A stretch of DNA of 16,477 nt from the NCBI GenBank assembly GCA_910588745.1, contig CAJURK010000031.1, positions 21,413-37,889 on the forward strand. The letters are read 5' to 3'. The notes beneath the pieces are model-generated. The model had not been told where the DNA came from, made no database searches, and saw only the letters and a list, made by a program, of their open reading frames with translations. Both the position numbers and the translations under genes were made by a program. Below, one piece after another: positions 1-6,322 of this stretch (the first letter of the stretch is position 1; each line of letters begins with the position of its first letter). The DNA comes from an uncultured Dorea sp. GTDB taxonomy: Bacteria > Bacillota > Clostridia > Lachnospirales > Lachnospiraceae.

Positions 1-135
1 GTACATATTTTCTACTTCGTTATATATGAATGAAAAATCAATGATATCATTTACATTTCGAAGCAGATGAGCCATAGGGACTAAATCTTCAATTTTGATA
101 AAATGTACTGTTTTGTGTTGATAATGTATATGAAT
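1..135 (-). pseudogene. IS1182-like (DUF772) transposase, N-terminal remnant, runs off the left edge
   Basis: Reading the minus strand from about 135 to 1 gives an open frame that includes IEDLVPMAHLLRNVNDIIDF and then SFIYNEVENMY. This resembles the N-terminus of IS1182-type transposases (pattern EDLVPxxHLLRxID...FSFIY). The frame continues past base 1, so most of the gene lies outside the window. The only in-frame ATG (73-75) falls inside the conserved block, and no ATG, GTG or TTG precedes it in a sensible place, so the copy has probably lost its start or been joined to foreign DNA. Its 5' portion overlaps the promoter of the toxin-antitoxin operon on the other strand. The family call comes from remembered motifs over only about 40 residues. 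A plain IS1182 member with a non-standard start is an alternative. Confidence 0.55.
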
Positions 136-146
136 TGGTATACAAT
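118..146 (+). promoter_or_regulatory. Promoter and operator-like palindrome of the toxin-antitoxin operon
   Basis: TTGATA (118-123) and TACAAT (141-146) are separated by 17 bases, a good sigma-A promoter. A 20-base imperfect palindrome, TGTATA-N8-TATACA with AATT at its centre (125-144), overlaps the spacer and the -10 element. RelB/DinJ-type antitoxins are ribbon-helix-helix proteins that repress their own operon at such sites, so this is the likely autoregulatory operator (inference). Confidence 0.6.
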
Positions 147-168
147 GTAAAAGAAAGAAGGTGATACT

Positions 169-441
169 TTGGCTACTGTACAAACACAAATAAGAATAGA
201 AGAAGATGTTAAAAAACAAGCAGTGGAATTATTTAATCAGCTTGGAATTGATATGTCAAGTGCAGTGAATATGTTTTTAAGACAATCTATTATGCGTGGG
301 GGACTTCCTTTTAGCGTAGAAATTCCACGATATAAACCAGAAGTGCTTGAAGCAATGGAAGAAGCAAGACGTATTAGCAGAGATCCAAATACAAAGAGAT
401 ATAGTAGCTTTGCAGAAGCACTGGAGGATATCGATTTATGA
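169..441 (+). CDS. RelB/DinJ family antitoxin of a type II toxin-antitoxin system
   Basis: A 90-residue antitoxin expected to bind and neutralise the YafQ-type toxin encoded next and to repress the operon. Residues 1-50 form a ribbon-helix-helix DNA-binding domain: the short strand TVQTQIRIEEDVK is followed by helices and the DinJ-like stretch MSSAVNMFLRQSIMRGGLPF. The C-terminal 40 residues are charged and would wrap the toxin. The start codon is TTG at 169. It is supported by AGAAGGTGAT just upstream (156-165) and by family-typical sequence beginning directly after it. The stop overlaps the toxin start as ATGA (438-441), which implies translational coupling. The gene is more AT-rich than the metabolic genes further right, consistent with horizontal acquisition. 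Confidence 0.9.
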   Translation: MATVQTQIRIEEDVKKQAVELFNQLGIDMSSAVNMFLRQSIMRGGLPFSVEIPRYKPEVLEAMEEARRISRDPNTKRYSSFAEALEDIDL

Positions 442-719
442 AATATGAATTAGTCCTCACTGGAAAATTCAAAAAGGGATTAAAACTTGCAAAAAAGCGT
501 GGATTGAACATTTCTTTATTAGAAGATGTTGTGGAAAAATTATTGCATAAACTCCCTTTAGAAGTAAAGAACAAAGATCATGCACTGCTTGGCAAGTACA
601 AAGGATATAGGGAATGTCATATTCAACCAGATTGGTTGTTAATATATCTTATAGAAGATGACATATTGACTTTAACATTGATTGATACAGGAACACATGC
701 AGATTTGTTTGATGAGTAA
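438..719 (+). CDS. YafQ family mRNA interferase toxin
   Basis: A 93-residue RelE-superfamily toxin. YafQ proteins cut mRNA at the ribosome when not held by their antitoxin. The residues known to matter in E. coli YafQ can be matched here: H48 (in DHALLG), H61, D65 and W66 (in ECHIQPDW), and H87 and F91 (in GTHADLF). The length is the usual one for the family and no key residue is missing, so the toxin should be active. It starts inside the antitoxin stop codon (ATGA) and is followed by a terminator, so the two genes form a self-contained module. It lies beside a transposase remnant in AT-rich DNA, a typical accessory location. Confidence 0.92.
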   Translation: MKYELVLTGKFKKGLKLAKKRGLNISLLEDVVEKLLHKLPLEVKNKDHALLGKYKGYRECHIQPDWLLIYLIEDDILTLTLIDTGTHADLFDE

Positions 720-732
720 TAAAGGAAGAGTA

Positions 733-780
733 AAAGCATCAACAGAAGGAATATAATCCCTCTATGATGCTTTCTTTTTG
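733..780 (+). terminator. Rho-independent terminator of the toxin-antitoxin operon
   Basis: AAAGCATCA (733-741) pairs perfectly with TGATGCTTT (765-773), and a second, weaker stem forms inside the loop (AGAAGGA with TCCCTCT). The hairpin is followed by a T-rich run, TTTCTTTTTG. It sits 13 bases after the toxin stop codon. Confidence 0.8.
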
Positions 781-942
781 TTTTGCCTGCTATAGATTTC
801 TTTTGTAACTGCTTAGAATTTCCCTGACCACGCTATTTATTTGTTCTGAAAAGTTTTAAAAAGTGTATAAATGTGAGTGTAATATTACTTTTGTTATTGA
901 CAAAGTAAATATATTCATATTCATTTAGCACACCTTTGGAAG

Positions 943-986
943 AGGCCGGCTAAAGGGAACCTGCGGATCGTAACGGAAGCCGGCCT
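943..986. other. Orphan GC-rich hairpin in the gene-free gap 781-1014
   Basis: The gap between the toxin-antitoxin terminator and the end of the kinase gene is AT-rich and shows no coding frame with a ribosome binding site. Its one structure is a perfect 8-base-pair stem, AGGCCGGC (943-950) with GCCGGCCT (979-986), enclosing 28 bases. On the plus strand a consensus TTGACA lies at 897-902 but no convincing -10 follows, and the hairpin is followed by GTTTAAAATTTTC. On the minus strand it is followed by CTTCC, so it is a poor terminator for the kinase operon. It could be a structured RNA, a decayed terminator or a repeat element; I cannot assign it. Confidence 0.35.
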
Positions 987-1014
987 GTTTAAAATTTTCT
1001 AAGTCATAAGGCTG

Positions 1015-2022
1015 TTAAGTTTTATCCGCGTTTTTTGCGGGAAATGTTAGGAATACAGTAGTTCCCTGATGTTCTTCTGAAGTAAGCCAGAGGTCTATTT
1101 CCAGAAATTTAGCAAGCTTCCGGCACAGATACAGTCCCATGCCGGTGGAACCACCCCGGTTCCGCCCGTTGCTTCCGGTAAATCCCCGGTCGAAGACCCG
1201 GGAGCATTCGTGGTCTGGAATGCCGATTCCATTGTCCCGTACCGTAAGCTACACGCGGTTTTTGAAAGCCCCAGCGGATAGGGTAATTACTGGTTCGCCG
1301 CCGTGATAGCGGGCCGAATTCTGCAGAAGCTGCCCAAGAATGAAGAGAGCCCATTTGCCGTCGGTATAAACCGTATAATCCAGACTGTGGGTTTCAACGC
1401 GGATGCCTTTCTGAATAAGCAGCGATTTGTAGCAGCCCACTGCCTGGGAAACAAGGTCGGAAAGGCTGTTTTCTTGTATCAGGAAGTCTTTTTCGGGACT
1501 TTCTGCCCGGGCATAGTAAAGCGTACGCTCTACATGAGCCTCAATCTGGGTTAGTTCAAAGTCAAGCTTTCGGCGGGTCTTCGGTTCGGTATTTCTGCAA
1601 ATGAGTCTGGCGGCGGTGATAGGGGCCTTTATTTCGTGTACCTGGCTTTCGATGTATTCCCGGTATTCCCGCAGGGAGGCTTCCGCGTCCGAAACGGCGC
1701 CGGCCATTGCTCTGCCGGAGCGTTTGAACAGATGAAAAATCCGGCGTTCATAGGCGGTGCGGGGCGCGGGCATACACTCCGCAAACAGGTATTTTTTGTC
1801 CAGTCCATCCATGATGGATTCCAGTTCGCGAAGCCTTGCGCGCTGCAGTAAGAAATCAGATATCTGCGTGAGCAAGAAGCCTAGAAACAGGAAAATCAGC
1901 AGCAGGAAGAGAACACCGGTCTGGGTACCGGTCGCTTTGAGAAAAGACGCGCCGATGATAGTAACAGCAGCCTTACCCAAAATACGGCTCATTCGTTCGG
2001 AAAGAAATTCTGTCCATGTCAT
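1015..2022 (-). pseudogene. BceS-like intramembrane-sensing histidine kinase, split by an in-frame amber codon
   Basis: The full frame would encode 335 residues, the normal length for BceS/VanS-like kinases. It holds two N-terminal membrane segments with a very short outside loop (about 16-51), a dimerisation and phosphoacceptor helix with the BceS-type motif YIESQVHEIKAP (H129), an N box QLLQNSARYH (N235), a G1 box RDNGIGIP (262-269) and a G2 box GSTGMGLYL (291-299). Codon 258 is TAG (minus strand, 1249-1251). The same frame continues without further damage to TAA at 1015-1017. The truncated 257-residue product keeps the membrane part, phosphoacceptor and N box but loses both ATP-lid glycine boxes, so it should be unable to autophosphorylate. 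The start overlaps the response regulator stop (ATGA, 2019-2022). A sequencing error is the main alternative. Confidence 0.85.
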
Positions 2023-2684
2023 AGCTGATACCCCAACCCCCTTCTTGTGTGGATAAAGTCAAAGAACCCAAGCATTTCCAGCTTTGTGCGCAGCCTGGTC
2101 ATATTGACGCTTAAGGTGTTGTCGTCAATGTAGATCTGGTGTTCCCAGAGCGTGTCGATTAAGTCGGCGCGGGAGACGATTTCTCCGGCGTGAGCCATCA
2201 TGTGGGCAAGAATCCGGAGTTCATTGCGGGTCAGTTCAACCTTCCTGCCTTCCGATGAAATAACGCCTTTTCGGAGATTTAGCTTTAAGCCTTTCACTTC
2301 TAAGATCTCCGGTTCCACGGCGGGAGAACAGCGGCGCAGGGCGGCCTTAATCCGAGCTAAAAGTACGAGGATATGATAGGGCTTGGTAATGTAATCGTCT
2401 CCGCCTAAGCTTAGAGCCTTTAATTCGTCCATGGCGGAGTCCGTACTGGTAACGAAAATGATAGGCATGTCTGCGAATCTGCGTATGTCTGCGCATAAGG
2501 CAAGGCCGCTTTTACCCGGCAGGCTTAAGTCCAGGAGGATCAGGTCGGGAGACTGGCTTGCTACCTGAGTTACGATATCTGAAAAGTCTGAAACAGGGAT
2601 AGGATGATACGATTCATTTTTCAACAGGAGGGCCAGTTCCTCCCTAGTTGTGGGATCGTCTTCAATAATCATAATTTTCTGCAT
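2019..2684 (-). CDS. OmpR/PhoB-family response regulator (BceR-like partner of the kinase)
   Basis: A 221-residue two-component response regulator. The receiver domain (1-118) has the acidic pocket E8, D9, D10, the phosphoacceptor D52 in LILLDLSLPG, T79 and K101 in DYITKPY. The C-terminal winged-helix DNA-binding domain (about 127-221) contains the usual EGRKVELTRNELRIL strand-helix and the recognition region near NTLSVNMTRLRTKL. All key residues are present, so the protein itself looks functional even though its partner kinase is interrupted. It precedes the kinase with a 4-base overlap, the standard BceRS arrangement. BceRS pairs normally control a peptide-antibiotic ABC transporter; none is encoded here. 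The ribosome binding site before the ATG at 2682-2684 is weak (AGAAAG). Confidence 0.9.
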   Translation of the reverse strand: MQKIMIIEDDPTTREELALLLKNESYHPIPVSDFSDIVTQVASQSPDLILLDLSLPGKSGLALCADIRRFADMPIIFVTSTDSAMDELKALSLGGDDYITKPYHILVLLARIKAALRRCSPAVEPEILEVKGLKLNLRKGVISSEGRKVELTRNELRILAHMMAHAGEIVSRADLIDTLWEHQIYIDDNTLSVNMTRLRTKLEMLGFFDFIHTRRGLGYQL

Positions 2685-2799
2685 AATATGTCAGCTTTCT
2701 GTTGGAAAAGATTTCTGCCCGGGCCGCTTAGCGGTGCAGGAGGCGGCCGGATGGGCAGAGTGTTTTCTATATCTTATCATGGGGAAAGAGGAACTGCAA

Positions 2800-2931
2800 A
2801 TGAATCTGCTTACAAAGCTGCTGTCCGCACAGGATTTTACGCTTGCCGGTTCGCTGGATATTGGACATAAAACATGCAATTTAGACTTGATTTTAGGGGG
2901 AAAATATAGCATACTATCTAATAGGGAGTAA
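2800..2931 (+). CDS. Possible small ORF of 43 residues, no recognised family
   Basis: An ATG at 2800 with AGAGG eight bases upstream opens a 43-codon frame beginning MNLLTKLLSAQDFTLAGSLD and ending at TAA 2929-2931. I recognise no domain and see no membrane segment. It lies in the 350-base divergent region between the response regulator and marR. The rest of that region holds a GC-rich imperfect inverted repeat (about 2716-2757) and the marR promoter candidate, which this frame overlaps. Chance is a real possibility. Confidence 0.2.
   Translation: MNLLTKLLSAQDFTLAGSLDIGHKTCNLDLILGGKYSILSNRE
2887..2915 (+). promoter_or_regulatory. Candidate marR promoter
   Basis: TTGATT (2887-2892) and CATACT (2910-2915) are spaced by 17 bases. 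The -10 sits in ATAGCATACTAT (2906-2917), which has ATAG/CTAT inverted arms and could be a MarR-type autoregulatory site. Downstream, AGCGC (2954-2958) and GCGCT (2975-2979) could form a weak stem in the leader. The support is sequence matching only. Confidence 0.35.
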
Positions 2932-3035
2932 CATTATATTGCGGATAAAAGAAAGCGCGGCAAATTAGGATAAAGCGCTGTTATTTTTCCAGTATCTGCA
3001 GTATGGGAGTGTAAAAAATTAGAAAGGGTGGTAGT

Positions 3036-3467
3036 ATGCAGGAAAGGCTGCCGATTGGATTCCTTTTCAAGCAGATTAACAATGTGTATGAGAAGGACAT
3101 CAACAATCAGTTAAAAGGCATCGGGATTACGTCGTCTCAGTGCGAGGTACTGAATTATCTGTTTCGCTGCGACAAGGAAGAGGTAAACCAGAAAGATATC
3201 GAGAAGGCTCTGAGCTTAAAGAATCCTACGGTAACAGGTATTCTTCAGAGGTTAGATGAAAAAGGGTATATTCTTATCGTCCCCAATGGAAAGGATAAGA
3301 GAAAGAAGAACGTCCATCTGACGGAGAAAGCCTATGACATCCAGAGAAGGATGGAGTCTGACCGCAGAAGAATCGACAAGAACCTGACGATTGGAATGAC
3401 CAAAAGAGAGATTCAGGCGCTACAGAAGATGTTGAACCGTGTGCTGTATAATGTAAGCGATATTTAA
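3036..3467 (+). CDS. MarR-family transcriptional regulator
   Basis: A 143-residue winged helix-turn-helix regulator of the MarR family, which bind palindromic operators as dimers and usually respond to small phenolic or toxic ligands. Helical dimerisation segments lie at both ends. The DNA-binding core spans about 30-100: ITSSQCEVLNYLF, the recognition helix in LKNPTVTGILQRLDEKGYI, and the wing with the family signature DKRKKNVHLTEKA. The ATG at 3036 follows AAAGGGTGG at a normal distance. A strong terminator follows, so the gene is monocistronic. Its target is not evident: no transporter lies beside it. The upstream neighbour is the divergent two-component pair, and the downstream operon starts 220 bases later behind its own promoter region. 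Confidence 0.9.
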   Translation: MQERLPIGFLFKQINNVYEKDINNQLKGIGITSSQCEVLNYLFRCDKEEVNQKDIEKALSLKNPTVTGILQRLDEKGYILIVPNGKDKRKKNVHLTEKAYDIQRRMESDRRRIDKNLTIGMTKREIQALQKMLNRVLYNVSDI

Positions 3468-3488
3468 ACGAATAGAATGGGTAAGATA

Positions 3489-3525
3489 AAGTGTATAAGC
3501 GGGATTTGGCTTATGCACTTTTTTG
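3489..3525 (+). terminator. Rho-independent terminator after marR
   Basis: AAGTGTATAAGC (3489-3500) pairs with GCTTATGCACTT (3509-3520), giving 12 base pairs including one G-U, with an 8-base loop. The run of T's continues to 3524. It lies about 20 bases after the marR stop. Confidence 0.88.
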
Positions 3526-3530
3526 TTAGG

Positions 3531-3573
3531 AAACTTCGTTCCTCATGCGGAATCTATTGATATAACGGAGTTT
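3531..3573. repeat. Intergenic inverted repeat between the marR terminator and the next operon
   Basis: AAACTTCGTT (3531-3540) and AACGGAGTTT (3564-3573) are complementary except for one G-T pair. Inside the loop, TTCCTCATGCGGAA (3539-3552) is itself nearly palindromic around CATG. It has no T-run and no obvious promoter role, so it may be an extragenic repeat element. Whether it recurs in the genome cannot be seen from this window. Confidence 0.35.
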
Positions 3574-3631
3574 CGCCAATGGGGGATGTAAATCTTTGGT
3601 TATTATTATAGATGCATCTTCCTTCTGGTTA

Positions 3632-3640
3632 TGCTATGAT
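3632..3640 (+). promoter_or_regulatory. Candidate extended -10 promoter of the 3690-8918 operon
   Basis: TGCTATGAT (3632-3640) matches an extended -10 element (TGn-TATAAT type). No -35 match lies 16-18 bases upstream. It would place transcription start about 40 bases before the ATG at 3690. This is a weak prediction. Confidence 0.3.
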
Positions 3641-3689
3641 GTTTGGGAAAAGAATAAATTTTATGATTATTATGGTTTCAGGAGGCAGT

Positions 3690-5621
3690 ATGTCAAGAGA
3701 AGATTATATCAAAGCGAATAGATTAGCAAAGAAGGCTTATCAGTCTAAGTCCATGCGCGGGGAGCTGCCGACGCTCCCGGTGCTTGACGATATCCTTCCG
3801 CCGAGAGGGCAGTACAGGGAAGTGCCGTTAGGACTTGTGAAGATTCCGGCGGATCAGATTGCGGGGACAAAGAATGCGGGGCGGAGCAATGCGTTTGCCA
3901 GTAATTTCATGCCCCTTTTAAAGGAAGGCAGCGAATTTTCCAGAAAATGGGAGTCTTTAAGCACCAGCCATGTACAAGAGGGGATCCGCGATCCGATTAA
4001 GGCATATGAATATATGAATAAGTTCTATGTGGAAGAGGGAAATAAACGGGTCAGCGTGGTGAAGTTTTTCGGGGTGGATTCGATTCCGGGTACGGTGACG
4101 CGTATCATTCCCAATCGAACAAATGATAAGGAAAATAAAATTTATTATGAATTTTTAGATTTTTACGAGCTTTCTAAAGTGAATTATATCTGGTTTTCCG
4201 AGACCGGGCGGTTTGCGAAGCTCCAGGCGGCTATGGGCAAAGAGCCGGATGAAGTGTGGAATGAAGAAGACCAGATGGATTTCCGTTCTATTTATACGAG
4301 ATTTTCCAAGGAGTTTCAGTCCAAGAACCATGATAAGCTAAAGATTACGGCGGGAGACGCGTTTCTTGCGCTGTTAGAGCTGTATGGGTACAAGGAGCTT
4401 TTAGGGATGAGCGTCGGAGAGCTTAAGAAGCTGATCGAGAGAAGCTGGGAAGAATACATGCTTTTGGAAAAAGAGGAAGAAATTGAGCTGAAAATGGATC
4501 CCGCCGAAGAGAAGAAACCCATCTTGAGCCTGAATAAGATACTTCCGGCAGGGGTACTGGCCGCTGCCAAGGGCAGGCTTAAGATTGCGTTTATTTATGA
4601 GAAAACGCCGGGGTCTTCCGGTTGGACTTATGGACATGAGCTGGGAAGGCTGCACTTGGAACAGAGATTTGAGGGAGAAGTCCAGACGCTTTATTATACG
4701 AATATTACAAAGAAGGATATTGAATATGCTCTGGAGGACGCGATAAGGCAGAAATGCGATATTATATTTACCACAACGCCGTCCTTTGTACAGGCCAGCG
4801 TGAAAGCGGCGATTGCCCACCCTTCTGTGCGGATATTGAACTGTTCGCTGAACACATCCCACCGCTATATCCGTACCTACTATATCCGGATGCATGAACC
4901 GAAGTTTATTATGGGAGCCATCGCGGGGGCGATGACGGAGAACGATAAGGTTGGTTTTATTGCGGACTATCCGATTTTCGGCACCATTGCCAATATTAAT
5001 GCATTTGCTCTGGGGGCTAAGCTGGTGAATCCACGGGTGAAAGTATATCTGGAGTGGTCTGCGAAAAAGGATGTGGATGCGGTAAAGAATTTAAGGGAAC
5101 AGGGCGCCCAGATTATCTCCGGCAAAGATATGGTTACGCCGGAGGACGCGTCGCGGTATTTCGGGCTGTACAGATTAGAGCATGACTGGCCGAAAAGCTT
5201 GGCTATGCCGGTCTGGCACTGGGGGCAGCTTTATGAGCGGCTGATCCGCACGATTATGGACGGAACCTGGAAGTACGATGACAATCCTTCCGATAAGAAA
5301 GCAATCAATTACTGGTGGGGCATGTCCTCGGATGTGGCGGACATTGTCTGCTCCAATAACCTTCCGATTGGAACAAAGCGTCTGGTAGAGCTTCTGAAAA
5401 CAAACATCAAAAGCGGCATCTTTGATCCTTTTGCGGGGGAATTATATTCGCAGACGGGGGTAATACAGAAAGAATCCTGGAAGAGCCTGCTTCCAGAAGA
5501 GGTGGTAAAGATGGAATGGCTGGCGGAGAATGTTATCGGCGATATACCGAAGCGGCAGGAGCTTAAGAAGCGGTCGGAGTCGGTAGTTCTGCAGCAGGGC
5601 GTGGAAAAAACGAAGGGATAA
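3690..5621 (+). CDS. Cytosolic ParB-like / BMP (PnrA-type nucleoside-binding) fusion protein
   Basis: A 643-residue protein in two parts. Residues about 40-150 resemble the ParB/sulfiredoxin fold: GIRDPIKAYEYMNKFYVEEG (D101 onward) leads into GNKRVSVVKFF (G117-R120), placed like the ParB GERR box. Residues about 298-590 match the BMP/PnrA substrate-binding family of nucleoside and Med-like proteins: KIAFIYEKTPGSSGWTYGHE, IIFTTTPSF, FIMGAIAGAMTENDKVGFIA, INAFALGAKLVNP. BMP proteins are normally exported lipoproteins; here there is no signal peptide or lipobox, so the protein should be cytosolic. A charged helical linker (about 215-280) joins the domains. The ATG at 3690 is chosen over the in-frame ATG at 3612 because AGGAGG (3680-3685) precedes it. 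It is the first gene of the operon. A role as a nucleoside sensor is inference. Confidence 0.82.
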   Translation: MSREDYIKANRLAKKAYQSKSMRGELPTLPVLDDILPPRGQYREVPLGLVKIPADQIAGTKNAGRSNAFASNFMPLLKEGSEFSRKWESLSTSHVQEGIRDPIKAYEYMNKFYVEEGNKRVSVVKFFGVDSIPGTVTRIIPNRTNDKENKIYYEFLDFYELSKVNYIWFSETGRFAKLQAAMGKEPDEVWNEEDQMDFRSIYTRFSKEFQSKNHDKLKITAGDAFLALLELYGYKELLGMSVGELKKLIERSWEEYMLLEKEEEIELKMDPAEEKKPILSLNKILPAGVLAAAKGRLKIAFIYEKTPGSSGWTYGHELGRLHLEQRFEGEVQTLYYTNITKKDIEYALEDAIRQKCDIIFTTTPSFVQASVKAAIAHPSVRILNCSLNTSHRYIRTYYIRMHEPKFIMGAIAGAMTENDKVGFIADYPIFGTIANINAFALGAKLVNPRVKVYLEWSAKKDVDAVKNLREQGAQIISGKDMVTPEDASRYFGLYRLEHDWPKSLAMPVWHWGQLYERLIRTIMDGTWKYDDNPSDKKAINYWWGMSSDVADIVCSNNLPIGTKRLVELLKTNIKSGIFDPFAGELYSQTGVIQKESWKSLLPEEVVKMEWLAENVIGDIPKRQELKKRSESVVLQQGVEKTKG

Positions 5622-5630
5622 CGGGAACAA

Positions 5631-6242
5631 ATGAAAATACTTGCGATTGCGGATGAAGAGTCAAAAGCTCTGTGGGATTATTTTGACAGAAGCAAATTTG
5701 AGGGGATTGATTTGATTATTTCCTGTGGGGACTTAGATGCGGAGTATCTTTCGTTTCTAACGACGCTGACTTCCATTCCAGTGCTTTACGTGCATGGGAA
5801 TCATGATGTGAAATACGATAGGAAGCCTCCGGAAGGCTGTATTTGTATTGACGACAGGATTTATGTCCATAAGGGCGTACGAATTATGGGATTGGGAGGC
5901 TCGATGGAGTATTATGGCGGAAAGCACCAGTATACGGAGGCGCAGATGCGGTTACGGGTCGGGAGGCTGTGGTTCCAGATTATGAGGCGGGGAGGATTTG
6001 ATATTCTGGTGACCCATGCTCCGGCCCGCGGCCTCAACGACGGAAAGGATCTTCCCCACCGGGGGTTCCATACTTTTTTAACGCTGATGGAACGGTACAG
6101 GCCGAAATATTTCCTGCACGGGCATGTACACAGGAATTACAGCAGGGATTTTAAACGTTATGATCAGTATCTGGATACGAAGGTAATCAACGCGTATGAA
6201 AGGTGTGTGTTTGAGTATGAGGAAGAGGGGACGGAAAGGTAG
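5631..6242 (+). CDS. Calcineurin-like metallophosphoesterase
   Basis: A 203-residue binuclear metallophosphoesterase, a family that hydrolyses phosphomono- or phosphodiesters, including nucleotides. The visible motifs are GD (33-34), GNHD (56-59), THAP (H129 within 128-131) and HGHVH (163-167). Motif I, normally DxH, reads D8-E9-E10, so the second metal ligand is Glu in place of His. It begins 9 bases after the ParB-BMP stop and is surely co-transcribed and probably linked to it in function. Its ribosome binding site is weak. The substrate is unknown. The 80 bases between this gene and thyA contain no convincing gene. Confidence 0.88.
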   Translation: MKILAIADEESKALWDYFDRSKFEGIDLIISCGDLDAEYLSFLTTLTSIPVLYVHGNHDVKYDRKPPEGCICIDDRIYVHKGVRIMGLGGSMEYYGGKHQYTEAQMRLRVGRLWFQIMRRGGFDILVTHAPARGLNDGKDLPHRGFHTFLTLMERYRPKYFLHGHVHRNYSRDFKRYDQYLDTKVINAYERCVFEYEEEGTER

Positions 6243-6322
6243 TGTTTACGGATGCGGCGACGCCGTTGGAGGATGCCGGAAATGCTGTGGATGAAACAAA
6301 GAAAGTTTAGGAGGATTCGGTT

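Noticed and set aside
943..986. HDV-like ribozyme, prompted by GGCCGGC...GCCGGCC
   Set aside because: The interior is too short and the downstream strands needed for the nested pseudoknot are absent.
1109..1354. An 81-codon minus-strand frame overlapping the kinase 3' region
   Set aside because: It is out of frame with the kinase. The kinase's own frame continues past its TAG with clear G1 and G2 motifs, so the overlapping frame is a shadow and the defect is a nonsense codon, not a frameshift.
3612..3689. Upstream in-frame ATG extending the ParB-BMP protein by 26 residues
   Set aside because: The extension lacks a ribosome binding site and covers the candidate promoter, while ATG 3690 has AGGAGG at ideal spacing. 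The extension also mimics a hydrophobic leader (FMIIMVSGG), but without a lipobox or proper signal peptide.
6242..6310. A 22-codon GTG frame between the phosphoesterase and thyA
   Set aside because: It is too short, has no ribosome binding site, overlaps the preceding stop and matches no family I know.
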